DNA of 18,394 nucleotides from NCBI GenBank assembly GCA_902772605.1, contig CACYBG010000199.1, positions 1 to 18,394 of the forward strand, in the 5' to 3' direction. Below are positions 8,169-15,714 of this stretch, piece by piece. The translations under genes were made by a program, and so were the position numbers. The notes beneath the pieces are model-generated. The model did no database searches. It was not told the DNA's origin and worked only from the letters and a program-made list of their open reading frames with translations. Source of the DNA: an uncultured Spirochaetaceae bacterium (lineage in GTDB: Bacteria; Spirochaetota; Spirochaetia; Treponematales; Treponemataceae). Position 1 is the first letter of the stretch; each line of letters begins with the position of its first letter.

Positions 8169-9149
8169 ATGAAATCAAAATCAATCGTCGGATTGGCATT
8201 GCTTTCGTTCCTTCTCGCAGCAGTTGCGTTCGCCTCGATGTTTTTCGGAGCGGAACCGATTTCACCTTCGGAGCTTTTCAAAAACGGAAGGGACGGAATC
8301 GAATACCTCATAATGTTTGAAATCAGGATGCCCAGGACGATACTCTGCATAATCTGCGGAATGCTGCTCGGCGGAAGCGGGGCGGTGTTCCAGGGATTCT
8401 TCAGAAATCCATTGGCGGACTCAGGCATACTGGGCATATCGTCGGGTGCAACGCTCGGTTCAATAATATGCGGATTTTTTCCGTTCGCAGGATTTTCACT
8501 GAAATTCCTTTCCCCGATTTCTGCATTTGCGTTCATCGGAGGACTGGCGGCAGGGCTTCTGGTTTTCCTTTTCTCGCTGATTTTCAGAAAGGCTTCATCG
8601 GTCACCCTTCTTCTTTCCGGAACGGTGACGGGAACTTTTTTCTCAGCACTAAGTTCGCTTCTGATTCTGCTTCATGAAAAAGACCTGCATGCAATATTCG
8701 CATGGACGATGGGAAGCTTCAATGCAAAGGGATGGAACGAAGTCCAGTTTTTCCTGATTCCGTCTCTGGTTTCAATCGTACTTCTCTTTTTCTGCGCACC
8801 TTCATTGGACATACTCGGGAACGGCGAAAAAACTGCCCGCTCACTCGGACTGAACTTAAAGCGTACAAAAATCTTCATACTCCTTTCAGGGACTCTTGCA
8901 ACTTCATGTGCAGTCTGTTCCGGCGGAGTCATTTCATTTGTCGGACTGATTGCACCTCACCTGATGAGAAGCATCTTCGGTCCGTATCACCGCACGCTTA
9001 TTCCTCAAAGCATGATTTCAGGGGCGATACTACTTCTGCTTTCCGATACGATTGCAAGGACAGTTGCTGCTCCGTCAGAAATTCCCATAGGCATCATCAC
9101 CTCGCTAGTAGGTGTTCCGTTCTTCATCGCCGTATTGAAAAAAAACTGA
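8169..9149 (+). CDS. btuC: FecCD/BtuC-family ABC importer permease
   Basis: A 326-residue inner-membrane permease with about ten predicted helices. Diagnostic stretches are GGSGAVFQGFFRNPLAD (68-84) followed by LGISSGATLG, SGGVISFVGLIAPHLMR (251-267) containing the ATPase-coupling loop, and EIPIGIITSLVGVPFF (304-319) near the C-terminus. It would form the homodimeric channel that takes substrate from the binding protein encoded just upstream. ATG 8169 is taken as start. A TTG immediately before it is possible, and the ribosome binding site is poor (GGACAG 8-10 nt upstream), which suggests coupling to btuF. The ATPase gene begins 14 nt downstream. Assignment to corrinoid transport rests on context; iron-siderophore permeases share the same motifs. 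Confidence 0.85.
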   Translation: MKSKSIVGLALLSFLLAAVAFASMFFGAEPISPSELFKNGRDGIEYLIMFEIRMPRTILCIICGMLLGGSGAVFQGFFRNPLADSGILGISSGATLGSIICGFFPFAGFSLKFLSPISAFAFIGGLAAGLLVFLFSLIFRKASSVTLLLSGTVTGTFFSALSSLLILLHEKDLHAIFAWTMGSFNAKGWNEVQFFLIPSLVSIVLLFFCAPSLDILGNGEKTARSLGLNLKRTKIFILLSGTLATSCAVCSGGVISFVGLIAPHLMRSIFGPYHRTLIPQSMISGAILLLLSDTIARTVAAPSEIPIGIITSLVGVPFFIAVLKKN

Positions 9150-9163
9150 AAAGGAGGTCGCTT

Positions 9164-9934
9164 ATGTTTACAGTCGAAAATCTTTGCGCATCATATAATG
9201 GAAAGAAAGTATTCGAAAACGTTTCATTTTCGCTGGAAGAAAAATCGATTACGGCACTCTGCGGATTGAACGGAAGCGGAAAATCAACGCTGCTCTCATT
9301 GATGTCGGGGATTCCAAATCCTTCGATGTCCGTAAGCGGAAAGGTTTTTCTGGATGGGAGCGACGTACTCAGACAGAAAGCGAAAGTCACTGCAAGACGG
9401 ATTTCCTATCTCGTGCAGGATGAACATTCGGTCTGGAACATAAGCGTCAAGAACCTGATTGACGGAGGAAGGTTCGTACACAGGAAATGGTTCGAGGAAT
9501 CCACCGAAGAGGACGAAAGAGTAATTTCCGAAGCGATGGAAATGCTTTCACTTACGGAACTCAAGGACAGACCCATATCAACGCTTTCGGGCGGAGAATA
9601 TCAGAGGGCAAGGATTGCAAGGAGCTTCGTTCAGCAGACGGACTACATCTTTCTGGACGAACCGCTTTCATCGGTTGACATCACTTATCAGAACGGACTC
9701 ATGAACATACTCCGTGACCTTTGCGGAAAAGGTAAGACGGTCTGCATATCGATTCACGACATAAACCTTGCATCACAGTTCGCCGACCGCATGATTTTCA
9801 TGAAGAAGGATCGAAGCGGAATCATAACGGGAACGGCTTCCGACATGATGACGGAGCAGACGCTGATGCAGACCTACGGAAAAAACTTCCGGATTTTCAA
9901 TCATCCGGTGACAGGAAAAAAACAGATTTGGTAA
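9164..9934 (+). CDS. btuD: ABC importer ATPase (BtuD/FepC type)
   Basis: A 256-residue nucleotide-binding subunit that powers the importer. Walker A is GLNGSGKST (34-42), the Q-loop Gln is residue 85, the signature is LSGGEYQRARIAR (141-153), Walker B is YIFLDEP (161-167), and the switch His is His198 in ISIHD. The start is set by a perfect AAGGAGGT site 5 nt before the ATG. An upstream in-frame extension overlaps btuC and is not real. It is the last gene of the btuFCD-type operon. The operon contains no outer-membrane TonB-dependent receptor or cobinamide-processing gene, at least within this window. Confidence 0.9.
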   Translation: MFTVENLCASYNGKKVFENVSFSLEEKSITALCGLNGSGKSTLLSLMSGIPNPSMSVSGKVFLDGSDVLRQKAKVTARRISYLVQDEHSVWNISVKNLIDGGRFVHRKWFEESTEEDERVISEAMEMLSLTELKDRPISTLSGGEYQRARIARSFVQQTDYIFLDEPLSSVDITYQNGLMNILRDLCGKGKTVCISIHDINLASQFADRMIFMKKDRSGIITGTASDMMTEQTLMQTYGKNFRIFNHPVTGKKQIW

Positions 9935-9938
9935 AAGC

Positions 9939-9978
9939 CAAAGGACTCAATGAACCTTTGCGGGATGGGAAATCCTGC
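9939..9978 (+). other. Two short hairpins after btuD, possible weak terminator
   Basis: CAAAGG (9939-9944) pairs with CCTTTG (9955-9960), and GCGGGAT (9960-9966) pairs with ATCCTGC (9972-9978, one wobble). No T run follows, so termination here is uncertain. Confidence 0.3.
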
Positions 9979-10071
9979 GCTCAACACTCAACATCGATTC
10001 GTCCGTTTTCGCATTGAACCTCAGCTACGAAAAAAGCTCGAAAATCCTCCTGAAAAAAAATCTCTTTCCTA

Positions 10072-10100
10072 TTGCAACATTTTGAAAAATCTCCTAGTGT
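10072..10100 (+). promoter_or_regulatory. Weak promoter candidate for the MATE transporter gene
   Basis: TTGCAA (10072-10077), a 17-bp spacer and TAGTGT (10095-10100) lie about 55 bp before the start codon. Spacing is ideal but both boxes are poor matches. Read-through from btuD is the alternative. Confidence 0.25.
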
Positions 10101-10155
10101 GTTGAATCTCAAAATACGGACTTTTTTCAATGTCCTCAAAATAGGTAAATCTGTC

Positions 10156-11565
10156 ATGGAAAAAATCGATTCGGAAAAAAACATCCTGGGGCAGGAAAGG
10201 GTAGGCAAGCTGCTCGTAAAATTTGCAGTCCCGGGAATCATCAGCATGGTGGTCAATGCATTCTACAACATCATCGACCAGTATTTCATAAGTCACGGAG
10301 TCAACTATCTTGGCAACGGTGCGACATCAGTAATATTCCCGATGGCTACGCTTGCAATGGCTTTTGCAATGCTCTTCGGTGACGGTGCCGCAAGTTTCAT
10401 GAGCCTTAAGATGGGGCAGGGAGACTACAGGAAGGCCAACATGGGTGCAGCCGCAGGAATAATCGGATTCATCGGAAGCGGAATCGTGATTGCTGCAGTC
10501 TACATCATTTTCATCGAACAGCTCTGCAGGATTTTCGGTGCGTCCGACGGAATACTTCCTTATGCAAAGGATTACGGCCTGATAATTTCCTTCGGCATAC
10601 CTTTCTCATCCATCTGTGCAGGAGGAGCAAGCATAATACGTGCAGACGGAAGTCCCAGATTCAACATGATAGGACTGTTGACGGGATGCGCAATCAACCT
10701 GATTCTTGACCCCATCTTCATTTTCGTATGCCATTGGGGAGTGAAGGGTGCCGGTTGGGCGACGATACTTGGACAGGCAGCAAACGCCGTTTTAAATGTC
10801 ATATACCTTACAAGAATGACGAAATCAATCAAGCTCACCCGCGGAATCTGGAAGCAGTCCATCGGAGTCCTGTGGTCGATAACAAAACTTGGAATTTCCA
10901 GTTTCGTAAATCAGCTTGCATTGGTCGTTGCAATCGCAGTCAGAAACAACGTGCTTGTAAAATACGGTTCCCAGAGCAAATACGGCCCCGACATTCCGGT
11001 CACGACACTGGGAATCACGATGAAGACATTCAGCATAATAATGTGCATCGTGCTCGGTCTCTGTACGGGAGCCCAGCCAATACTCGGATTCAACTACGGA
11101 GCCAAAAGGTTCGACAGGGTGAAGAAAACTTTCCGACTGACGGTCATAATCTCAACGGTCATATCGATAATCGGATTCCTGCTAGCCCAGTTGATTCCGC
11201 AGCAGATAATCGGCATATTCGGTGAGGAAAGCGACCTATACAATGAATTCGGAGTAAAATGCATGAAGACCTACCTCATGCTGGTACCTCTGTTCGGCAT
11301 AAACATTGCAAGCGGAGTATTCTTCCAAGCGATAGGTTATCCGGTGCAGTCTTCGGTACTTTCGCTTTCAAAGCAGATAATATTCCAGATACCCGTTACG
11401 CTGATTCTTCCGTTGTTTTTGGGATTGGACGGCGTACTTTATACCGGTCCGGTTTCCGATCTGCTGACGTTCATTCTGACAATCGCATTGATTCTGATTT
11501 ACTGGAAAAAAATTTTCAACAGAAATCAGCCAGCAATCCAGACAGTGGAAAAATCGGACAGATAA
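10156..11565 (+). CDS. MATE-family multidrug/metabolite efflux transporter
   Basis: A 469-residue inner-membrane antiporter, the usual MATE length, with about twelve hydrophobic segments in two similar halves. The N-terminal half starts with GKLLVKFAVPGIISMVVNAF, followed by YNIIDQYFISHGVNYLGNGA, a pattern typical of the MepA/NorM/DinF group. Further support comes from FGDGAASFMSLKMGQGD, INLILDPIFIF, GAQPILGFNYGA and GIFGEESDLY, all usual MATE signatures. It would export cationic drugs or metabolites using a Na+ or H+ gradient; the substrate is unknown. The start MEKIDSEK is preferred because AGGT lies 9 nt upstream. A TTG-initiated extension of 28 residues shows no conserved sequence. It has no functional link to its neighbours that I can see. 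Hairpins follow at 11596-11636. Confidence 0.93.
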   Translation: MEKIDSEKNILGQERVGKLLVKFAVPGIISMVVNAFYNIIDQYFISHGVNYLGNGATSVIFPMATLAMAFAMLFGDGAASFMSLKMGQGDYRKANMGAAAGIIGFIGSGIVIAAVYIIFIEQLCRIFGASDGILPYAKDYGLIISFGIPFSSICAGGASIIRADGSPRFNMIGLLTGCAINLILDPIFIFVCHWGVKGAGWATILGQAANAVLNVIYLTRMTKSIKLTRGIWKQSIGVLWSITKLGISSFVNQLALVVAIAVRNNVLVKYGSQSKYGPDIPVTTLGITMKTFSIIMCIVLGLCTGAQPILGFNYGAKRFDRVKKTFRLTVIISTVISIIGFLLAQLIPQQIIGIFGEESDLYNEFGVKCMKTYLMLVPLFGINIASGVFFQAIGYPVQSSVLSLSKQIIFQIPVTLILPLFLGLDGVLYTGPVSDLLTFILTIALILIYWKKIFNRNQPAIQTVEKSDR

Positions 11566-11595
11566 AAAATCCGGATTTTCATAAGCACGAATCAC

Positions 11596-11636
11596 GAGCC
11601 CTGATGCATTGCGTCGGGGTTCACAGCTTTCGCTGT
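11596..11636 (+). terminator. Two adjacent hairpins at the end of the MATE gene transcript
   Basis: GAGCCCTGATGC (11596-11607) pairs fully with GCGTCGGGGTTC (11611-11622) with three G-T wobbles and a 3-nt loop. ACAGC (11623-11627) pairs with GCTGT (11632-11636) around TTTC. The tail is only modestly T-rich (TCATGTTTCT). Probable terminator or 3'-end structure. Confidence 0.5.
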
Positions 11637-11733
11637 TCATGTTTCTAATTGCTTCCGATAAAGTAAAAAAAGCATGATTACACCCTCCGCCTGAATCACT
11701 CCTTCCATACAAATGCCGAAATCCTTGGGTTTT

Positions 11734-11762
11734 TTGAGATTCCTTAAAATCACTTCTATAAA
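11734..11762 (+). promoter_or_regulatory. Sigma-70-type promoter of the outer-membrane protein gene
   Basis: TTGAGA (11734-11739), a 17-bp spacer and TATAAA (11757-11762). The spacing is exact and each box has 4-5 of 6 consensus bases. It predicts a leader of about 85-90 nt. Confidence 0.6.
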
Positions 11763-11855
11763 TCCATCGTTTGGGGTATTATATTGATGGACAATTCCCG
11801 AAAATTAAAGGGATTCAAATAACAATCTGAAAATAACTTTGCATAGGAGTTCTTT

Positions 11856-13136
11856 ATGAAGAAAATTTTTAGTCTTGCAGCGGCTGGATTCATACTGGCT
11901 GGCTCACTGGCGGCACAACCGTCAATAAACGCCTCGGTCAGAATAAAATCCAACCTGCTCTCCACGGATTTTGACGAATGGAAATTCCTTGATTACCACG
12001 GATACGGTGCCATCGGCAGTTCTTTGCTTTTTTCAGCATCCACCAAATCGGCAGGCATTGAAATCGGAATCAATCCAGTCATTTCCTTCGACGAAAGCTC
12101 AAGCCCGGATAAATGGAACAAGATACTTTCCCTGGGAACATACGATGCCTGGGTCAAGTTTGGAAAGAATCAGGAATTCACATTGAAGGCAGGTTCATGG
12201 GACGGTCGTGCAGTCGGTTGCGTGAATGCCGGACGTCTTGCAATGGATGGAATCGATTTTTCCCCATGCAATCCAGGAATGATTTCCAGCATCACATCCA
12301 AAAAACTTGGCATGGACATAAGCTCACAGTGCGGATCCGCAGAAACAAACAAGCTTGCAGCAATGTTTCAGTACGACAACGGTTCATTGGAAATCCGAGG
12401 TTCAGCAGCCAATCTGGACTTTACCTCCGCCGACGGATTCTCAATGAACGACAAGATTGCATTCGGAGTCGATACATTCATGGCAGAAGTCGGATATAAA
12501 ATTCCTTACGTGGGTAGGGTGCTTGTCAACGGAAAATTTGCAAAGGACGAACTGGCAGCGGGGGCATTCTTTGAACCTGCTTTCCCGTTCCTTAAGAACC
12601 TTACCGCATTGATTGGATTTACCGGAGAATTCGAAGGTGAGGCTAACGTACAAAATGCAGGAACAAACCTCTGGGGATTCGGTGCCGACATCCGCGCAAG
12701 ATACGTTTTCGACAAGAACATTTCAGTAACAACAATAAACAACTTCACCTTAAATCAGCTTGACGTGGCTACATCAACCCCAGTAAACGTCGGACTTGCA
12801 ATGGAAAACATGGTAAACATGCTCTATAACGTACATCCAAGGCGCAACGACCTGCTGGTATACGTCAACATCCGTCATTTTACGGGTTTGCCGACATCCA
12901 CCAATTACGATTACAAGCCAACACTTTTGACCGCTGCAGAATCCGGAAACTCATCAAAGCTGGATTGGGTATCCAATTTCAGGATTTCCAACGTAATAGA
13001 ATACAATTTCAACGAAAATGCCAAGATTGATGCCGGAATAGCATTCAACATACTGAACTGCTTCAACAATCAGGCCTCAAATACGGATCCTGTATTTACA
13101 ATTCAGGTACCGCTTGCTTTCCAGGTATCGTTCTAG
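11856..13136 (+). CDS. Putative outer-membrane beta-barrel protein
   Basis: A 426-residue exported protein. The signal peptide is MKKIFSLAAAGFILAGSLAA, with cleavage likely before Gln21. The mature chain consists of amphipathic strands such as SSLLFSASTKSAGIEIGINP, LAAMFQYDNGSLEIRGSAA and FGADIRARYVFDKNISVTTI, and it ends in VPLAFQVSF. A C-terminal Phe after alternating hydrophobic residues is the usual signal recognised by the BAM insertion machinery. It is likely a porin or surface barrel. I cannot name a characterised homologue, although Treponema genomes carry families of such proteins. AGGAG lies 7 nt before the ATG. A good promoter precedes it and a very strong terminator follows, so it is transcribed alone. 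It is the last gene before the replication module. Confidence 0.85.
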   Translation: MKKIFSLAAAGFILAGSLAAQPSINASVRIKSNLLSTDFDEWKFLDYHGYGAIGSSLLFSASTKSAGIEIGINPVISFDESSSPDKWNKILSLGTYDAWVKFGKNQEFTLKAGSWDGRAVGCVNAGRLAMDGIDFSPCNPGMISSITSKKLGMDISSQCGSAETNKLAAMFQYDNGSLEIRGSAANLDFTSADGFSMNDKIAFGVDTFMAEVGYKIPYVGRVLVNGKFAKDELAAGAFFEPAFPFLKNLTALIGFTGEFEGEANVQNAGTNLWGFGADIRARYVFDKNISVTTINNFTLNQLDVATSTPVNVGLAMENMVNMLYNVHPRRNDLLVYVNIRHFTGLPTSTNYDYKPTLLTAAESGNSSKLDWVSNFRISNVIEYNFNENAKIDAGIAFNILNCFNNQASNTDPVFTIQVPLAFQVSF

Positions 13137-13157
13137 GTTACAAAAGGCCGATTTTCG

Positions 13158-13195
13158 GACCGTCCGCTCTTGAAAAAGCGGACGGTCTTTTTTTT
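13158..13195 (+). terminator. Strong Rho-independent terminator of the outer-membrane protein gene
   Basis: A perfect 11-bp stem, GACCGTCCGCT (13158-13168) with AGCGGACGGTC (13177-13187), is followed by eight T residues (13188-13195). It insulates the replication region from upstream transcription. Confidence 0.95.
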
Positions 13196-13228
13196 ACTGC
13201 AAATTCCATTCCAAAACAGCTAAAAAAA

Positions 13229-13263
13229 GGTAACAGTTTATATTTTCAAGACAAACCGTTACC
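13229..13263. repeat. Dyad 1 of GGTAACAGTTT-type sites
   Basis: GGTAACAGTTT at 13229-13239 faces AAACCGTTACC at 13253-13263, which is the same motif inverted with one change. The 13-bp centre is TA-rich. Candidate binding site for Rep or another regulator. Confidence 0.75.
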
Positions 13264-13314
13264 AACAATCTTCAAAACTGCTTATAACCGTATACAAAAG
13301 TAGACAGCCATCAA

Positions 13315-13350
13315 AGTAACAGTTTATCCGGAACAAAGCAAACTGTTACC
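13315..13350. repeat. Dyad 2 of GGTAACAGTTT-type sites
   Basis: AGTAACAGTTT at 13315-13325 faces AAACTGTTACC at 13340-13350. It repeats dyad 1 at 86-87 bp, about eight helical turns, with both half-sites in the same arrangement and a 14-bp centre. Confidence 0.75.
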
Positions 13351-13456
13351 ACCTGAAGACGAAAGTGTGCAGAAAAGAAAATGCATAAATATACAAGTAG
13401 ACAGAATCTATATTATACCTAGTATTTTGTATACCCCATATATGGAGGGGCAATCC

Positions 13457-13696
13457 GTGAAACAATCCTGCCGGAAGAAAAAAGGCACCCCATCCTCATA
13501 CCCACTACAGATTCAGGCCCTCCCTCACAGAGGGCACCCAAAGAAAAACCCAACCTCCCCAATGAAGCCGCCTAAAAAAAGGGAGGCGCGCACTAGTACA
13601 GTGACATCGCAGGATCAAAAATCCAGACAGCCCTTGTATGAAGAGGTTCAGACGAATAACGGCACCACCTGCCAAACCTTTCGCAGCATCGGGTAG
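13457..13696 (+). CDS. Possible 79-residue basic, proline-rich ORF, doubtful
   Basis: A GTG at 13457 lies 6 nt after GGAGGGG, a strong ribosome binding site, and opens 79 codons to a TAG. The product (starting MKQSCRKKKGTPSSYP) is very basic and rich in Pro, Lys, Thr and Gln, with no recognisable domain and no predicted fold. It lies inside the presumed control region of the replicon. It could be a small regulatory or leader peptide, a remnant, or chance. A hairpin (GCCCTC/GAGGGC, 13517-13535) lies inside it. I would not rely on it without expression data. Confidence 0.25.
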   Translation: MKQSCRKKKGTPSSYPLQIQALPHRGHPKKNPTSPMKPPKKREARTSTVTSQDQKSRQPLYEEVQTNNGTTCQTFRSIG

Positions 13697-13714
13697 GATG
13701 CACCGAGAAACCTT

Positions 13715-13750
13715 AGGAACCGCAGATTAATACACGAAGCATTAATCAGC
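13715..13750 (-). repeat. Degenerate copy of the 18282-18322 palindrome, inverted
   Basis: These 36 bases match the reverse complement of 18288-18323 with a single mismatch, including the 9-base loop ACACGAAGC and both ATTAAT inner arms. The match ends where the outer GGTTCC arm should be (here TTTCAG). The stem is therefore broken outside GATTAAT/ATTAATC. Confidence 0.85.
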
Positions 13751-14048
13751 TTTCAGATTATTCAGCAGGGAATGAATCCCAAATGGCAGGCAAACGCAGG
13801 ATTTCTTTTGCACGGTCCCACCGGTTGTCCCTCGGTCATTCCGAAGGGGTCGCCCATAAGCCTTACACCGAAGAAAGCCGTATCCGGCACGATGGCTGCC
13901 AGAATTCAGCTTCACGACCGTCAGAACATCAACCGAACGTTTCAAGGCCCAGGAATCACACATCTACCGGATCGACCGAAATTTTAAGCCGCACTTAAAC
14001 AAAGCAAGCGCCTTCCGAAGGGGACGGAATCGCAGTTTTCTGCAATAA

Positions 14049-14062
14049 ATGACACGTGTCAT
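14049..14062. promoter_or_regulatory. Perfect 14-bp palindrome ATGACACGTGTCAT, candidate parS/operator
   Basis: A perfect palindrome centred on CACGTG, the same core as bacterial chromosomal parS (TGTTTCACGTGAAACA). It lies on the replicon that also encodes ParA and ParB, next to an AT-rich stretch. That ParB binds it is an inference; a rep-promoter operator is the other option. Confidence 0.5.
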
Positions 14063-14147
14063 AATCAAATAACAATAATCGTATAATAATTTAGACATAC
14101 AACATTATAGGTTATTTAAATTTTTCAGGGAAATTCTTCACGACCGT

Positions 14148-14176
14148 TTGAACAACATACAAAAATATGCTATACT
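14148..14176 (+). promoter_or_regulatory. Promoter of the rep gene
   Basis: TTGAAC (14148-14153), a 17-bp spacer and TATACT (14171-14176). The start site is predicted at about 14183, giving a leader of about 65 nt. Confidence 0.65.
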
Positions 14177-14219
14177 GTTGGCAAAGTAGATTTATACTTT
14201 AATTTAGTATACTATACTG
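14171..14219 (+). repeat. TATACT repeats and short palindromes over the rep start region, candidate operator
   Basis: TATACT occurs at 14171, 14193, 14208 and 14213. CTATACTG recurs exactly 42 bp apart (14170 and 14212). AAAGTA (14183-14188) faces TACTTT (14195-14200), and AGTATACT (14206-14213) is a perfect palindrome. The cluster covers the predicted transcription start, as expected for an autoregulatory operator. Confidence 0.5.
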
Positions 14220-14247
14220 CGCAAAAAAGGCACTTTGAGGGGAATTT

Positions 14248-15465
14248 ATGAACGTTTTAAGCGAAAATTACCTGCATACGGGAAACGTAGGCTTTTCCAT
14301 CGACTCCCAGGAGCAATTTCAAGAAATCGACTCATTCACACCGGAACATGCCCCTTCCCTCGCTACGACAGAATCGGATTTTATCGCCAGTTCGTGTGAT
14401 GGCACTGCCGGCAGAAAAGCACAAAACGGCATACCCCACCCATTTACAGTAGACTCCCCCACCCTCCCCTCCGTCAAAGATTACACGGCACAAGAAAACG
14501 CTGACACACACTTTGAACAGCCGGATTTTACGCCGTCGAACAATCTACCGTTAGGATTCAACGATAGCAAGGAACCGACAAAATACCGCAGCTTCATTCC
14601 GAGCATATTCATATCCGCCGCCCTCCCCCTTCGCGATGTCAAAAAGACCGTATTCGACAGGAAGTACAACAACATAACGCTGCACCTAAACAGTCCAAAC
14701 CAGGTGCCTTACGGAAAATATGGCCGGCTTTTGCTTTCCGTACTGACCACCCATGCAGTACAGGCAAAGAACAACCTGGACAAAGACGGAACCGTTACCA
14801 TAACTTACAGCTCACTGCAGGAACTTCTTGACGAAATGCAATTGAGGAAACAACGCGGCATGGACATAATGGAGCAGCTCAACCGGTTCAAGTCTGCCAC
14901 CTTCATATATGAAGAAGAAAATGTAATCATAGCCCAAAAAAGCCTTTTTCCAGAATACTTCTCAGCAACAGACAAAGGACTTGTCCAAGCAAAGAAGATT
15001 TCTACGGGAAACATAATGTTTATAGACAGCCTCCAGTACATCGAACTTGATGACAGCGTGTCAGACAAAAGAAGCATATCTTTTTCACTAGTCCTTAACA
15101 ACAAGTTTGTTGAACTCTGCAAAAAGCATTCTGTCCCCATCGACTATACAGTATATAAAGAAATTTCAAGTGCAATGGGAAAAGACCTGTATGCATGGAT
15201 AGTTTACAGGAACAACTCAATAGGGAAAGACGGAATTTTCATACCGAGGGCCAACATGGTCGCCCAATTCAGCGGAACCATACAACCCGATCAAGAAAGG
15301 GCCAATTTTAAATATATTGTAGAGCAGATCCAGCAGATCCAAACAAAATACTATCCAGACCTTAGGTTCGCAGTTGACCGAGATTGGCTGGGCATAACAT
15401 TCTATAAGTCCCCGCAAATCATGTCGCCAAAAGACACCAGATACGTTTTGGTAACAAACACTTGA
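14248..15465 (+). CDS. Plasmid RepA-family replication initiator
   Basis: A 405-residue protein resembling the plasmid-encoded RepA family (Pfam RepA type). The match is strongest at residues 116-171: FIPSIFISAALPLRD, ITLHLNSPNQVPYGKYGRLL and LLSVLTTHAV, the usual order of blocks in that family. The winged-helix-like region continues through YSSLQELLDEMQLRKQRG and the C-terminal part (about 280-390). It would bind origin repeats and start replication of the replicon, probably with host DnaA/DnaB. Residues 1-110 are Ser/Thr/Pro/acid-rich, have no clear fold, and form an unusual N-terminal extension. GAGGGGA lies 5-6 nt before the ATG. The gene converges on parB. TATACT repeats over its promoter suggest self-regulation. 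Family assignment is from remembered motifs, not a search. Confidence 0.85.
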   Translation: MNVLSENYLHTGNVGFSIDSQEQFQEIDSFTPEHAPSLATTESDFIASSCDGTAGRKAQNGIPHPFTVDSPTLPSVKDYTAQENADTHFEQPDFTPSNNLPLGFNDSKEPTKYRSFIPSIFISAALPLRDVKKTVFDRKYNNITLHLNSPNQVPYGKYGRLLLSVLTTHAVQAKNNLDKDGTVTITYSSLQELLDEMQLRKQRGMDIMEQLNRFKSATFIYEEENVIIAQKSLFPEYFSATDKGLVQAKKISTGNIMFIDSLQYIELDDSVSDKRSISFSLVLNNKFVELCKKHSVPIDYTVYKEISSAMGKDLYAWIVYRNNSIGKDGIFIPRANMVAQFSGTIQPDQERANFKYIVEQIQQIQTKYYPDLRFAVDRDWLGITFYKSPQIMSPKDTRYVLVTNT

Positions 15466-15501
15466 AAAAGTAAAAAACGGATGAATGATCCGACTGTTTT
15501 T

Positions 15502-15519
15502 CTGTTATTTTTATAACAG
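15502..15519 (+). terminator. Short hairpin after rep, possible terminator
   Basis: CTGTTAT (15502-15508) and ATAACAG (15513-15519) pair perfectly around TTTT, about 37 nt past the rep stop. There is no T run after it, so its strength is doubtful. Confidence 0.4.
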
Positions 15520-15714
15520 GTTCATAAAACAAACTGTGTTCACAATTAAAGAAAAAAGGAGATAAACCCATCGTTAAGAAGTATTTTTTATCATTAACAC
15601 TTTAAGATAATTTCAATATATTTATCACTACCTCTTTCCCATCTTTGGGTTTTTGTTTGCCCCTACCCTTCTCATTCAACTATACGGCATGAATTTCATC
15701 TCCAAAACAAGCTC

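Larger units (their letters stand above)
13196..14247. other. Non-coding region upstream of rep, candidate replication origin and control region
   Basis: About 1.05 kb lies between the barrel-protein terminator and rep. It contains two GGTAACAGTTT dyads, a ten-base direct repeat AAGTAGACAG (13298-13307 and 13395-13404), a CCATATATGG palindrome near 13436-13445, one degenerate copy of the palindrome found at 18282, a CACGTG palindrome, an AT-rich stretch (about 14041-14145) that could be a melting region, and the rep promoter. The part at about 13450-14030 is GC-richer than both flanks, by eye. Several frames are open there, but none has a recognisable product. An origin is inferred from the position before a RepA-type gene. 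No convincing DnaA box was found. Confidence 0.5.

Noticed and set aside
8702..9163. N-terminal extension of the BtuD frame
   Set aside because: It overlaps btuC in another frame, while the ATG at 9164 has a perfect AAGGAGGT site and starts at the known ABC-domain N-terminus.
13742..13987. Overlapping open frames on both strands (73, 71 and 71 codons)
   Set aside because: None has a well-placed ribosome binding site, products are basic low-information sequences, and the minus-strand frame ends inside the repeated palindrome. They are probably chance frames in a GC-richer patch.
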